Shown one piece after another: positions 6,391 to 6,476 of a stretch of 6,476 nucleotides of DNA. A program made the position numbers and the translations under genes. The notes beneath the pieces are model-generated. The model searched no databases, was not told the origin of the DNA, and was given only the letters and a program-made list of their open reading frames with translations. The stretch covers positions 1 through 6,476 of the forward strand of contig JAITMT010000507.1 of the NCBI GenBank assembly GCA_031277235.1, given 5' to 3'. The DNA comes from Tannerella sp. GTDB lineage: Bacteria > Bacteroidota > Bacteroidia > Bacteroidales > Tannerellaceae. The number at the start of each line of letters is the position of its first letter. Position 1 is the first letter of the stretch.

Positions 6391-6476
6391 AATAGCCAAA
6401 TCAATATATTCATACCTGCAAGTTTTCACAACCGTTTCATAAGAGAGTTTCATGGCGGTATCGGCAATAAAATCAG
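6376..6476 (-). CDS. C-terminal 32 residues of an unidentified gene entering from the right edge
   Basis: A minus-strand frame is open from the window edge (first full codon at 6474) to TAA at 6378-6376. The last residues include IADTAMKLSYETVVKT, CRYEYIDLAI and the terminal SDCF. The composition is protein-like, with no low complexity, but I do not recognise the family. Its stop lies at the point where the plus-strand integrase stops resembling its family, and the two frames overlap antisense over 6376-6390. It may belong to an element inserted into the integrase, or be a neighbouring gene joined by a deletion. Because only 32 codons are visible, even its reality is uncertain. Confidence 0.4.
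   Translation of the reverse strand, partial: DFIADTAMKLSYETVVKTCRYEYIDLAISDCF

Overview
The window looks like Bacteroidota chromosome, most likely order Bacteroidales. Three things point there. Promoters carry the group's -7 box TAnnTTTG, in one case with a TTTG -33 box 20 nt upstream. One gene ends in a type IX secretion (T9SS) sorting domain. A tyrosine-recombinase fragment has the arm domain typical of Bacteroidetes mobile elements. Ribosome binding sites are A-rich rather than classical Shine-Dalgarno. Species cannot be fixed from the sequence.

Layout, with all main genes on the minus strand and read right to left. (1) 4145-5509 and 2035-4155 form a two-gene operon: a sugar-porter MFS permease with a GTG start, and a signal-peptide-less GH78-type alpha-L-rhamnosidase. 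The two reading frames overlap by 11 nt. A near-perfect promoter lies at 5550-5581. The simplest reading is import of a rhamnose-containing small glycoside followed by hydrolysis in the cytoplasm. (2) After a 138-nt AT-rich gap holding a second -7 box come a secreted protein with a C-terminal T9SS sorting domain (748-1896) and, only 4 nt later, the start of a secreted RHS/YD-repeat protein of the DUF6443 type (743 to beyond position 1). Spacing implies translational coupling and joint export to the cell surface. The RHS C-terminus, which would hold any toxin or variable domain, is outside the window.

(3) 5510-6138 is a 629-nt divergent intergenic region. Its left edge is the permease promoter. 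The part from about 5710 to 6000 is unusually rich in perfect short inverted repeats, several built on a GGAAACG/CGTTTCC theme. (4) At 6139 a plus-strand integrase begins but stops after 83 codons, retaining only the N-terminal arm-binding region. A minus-strand reading frame entering from the right edge stops at 6376, overlapping the end of that fragment. The right end is therefore probably the edge of a mobile or integrated element whose integrase was interrupted. No RNA genes, CRISPR arrays or convincing intrinsic terminators were found.
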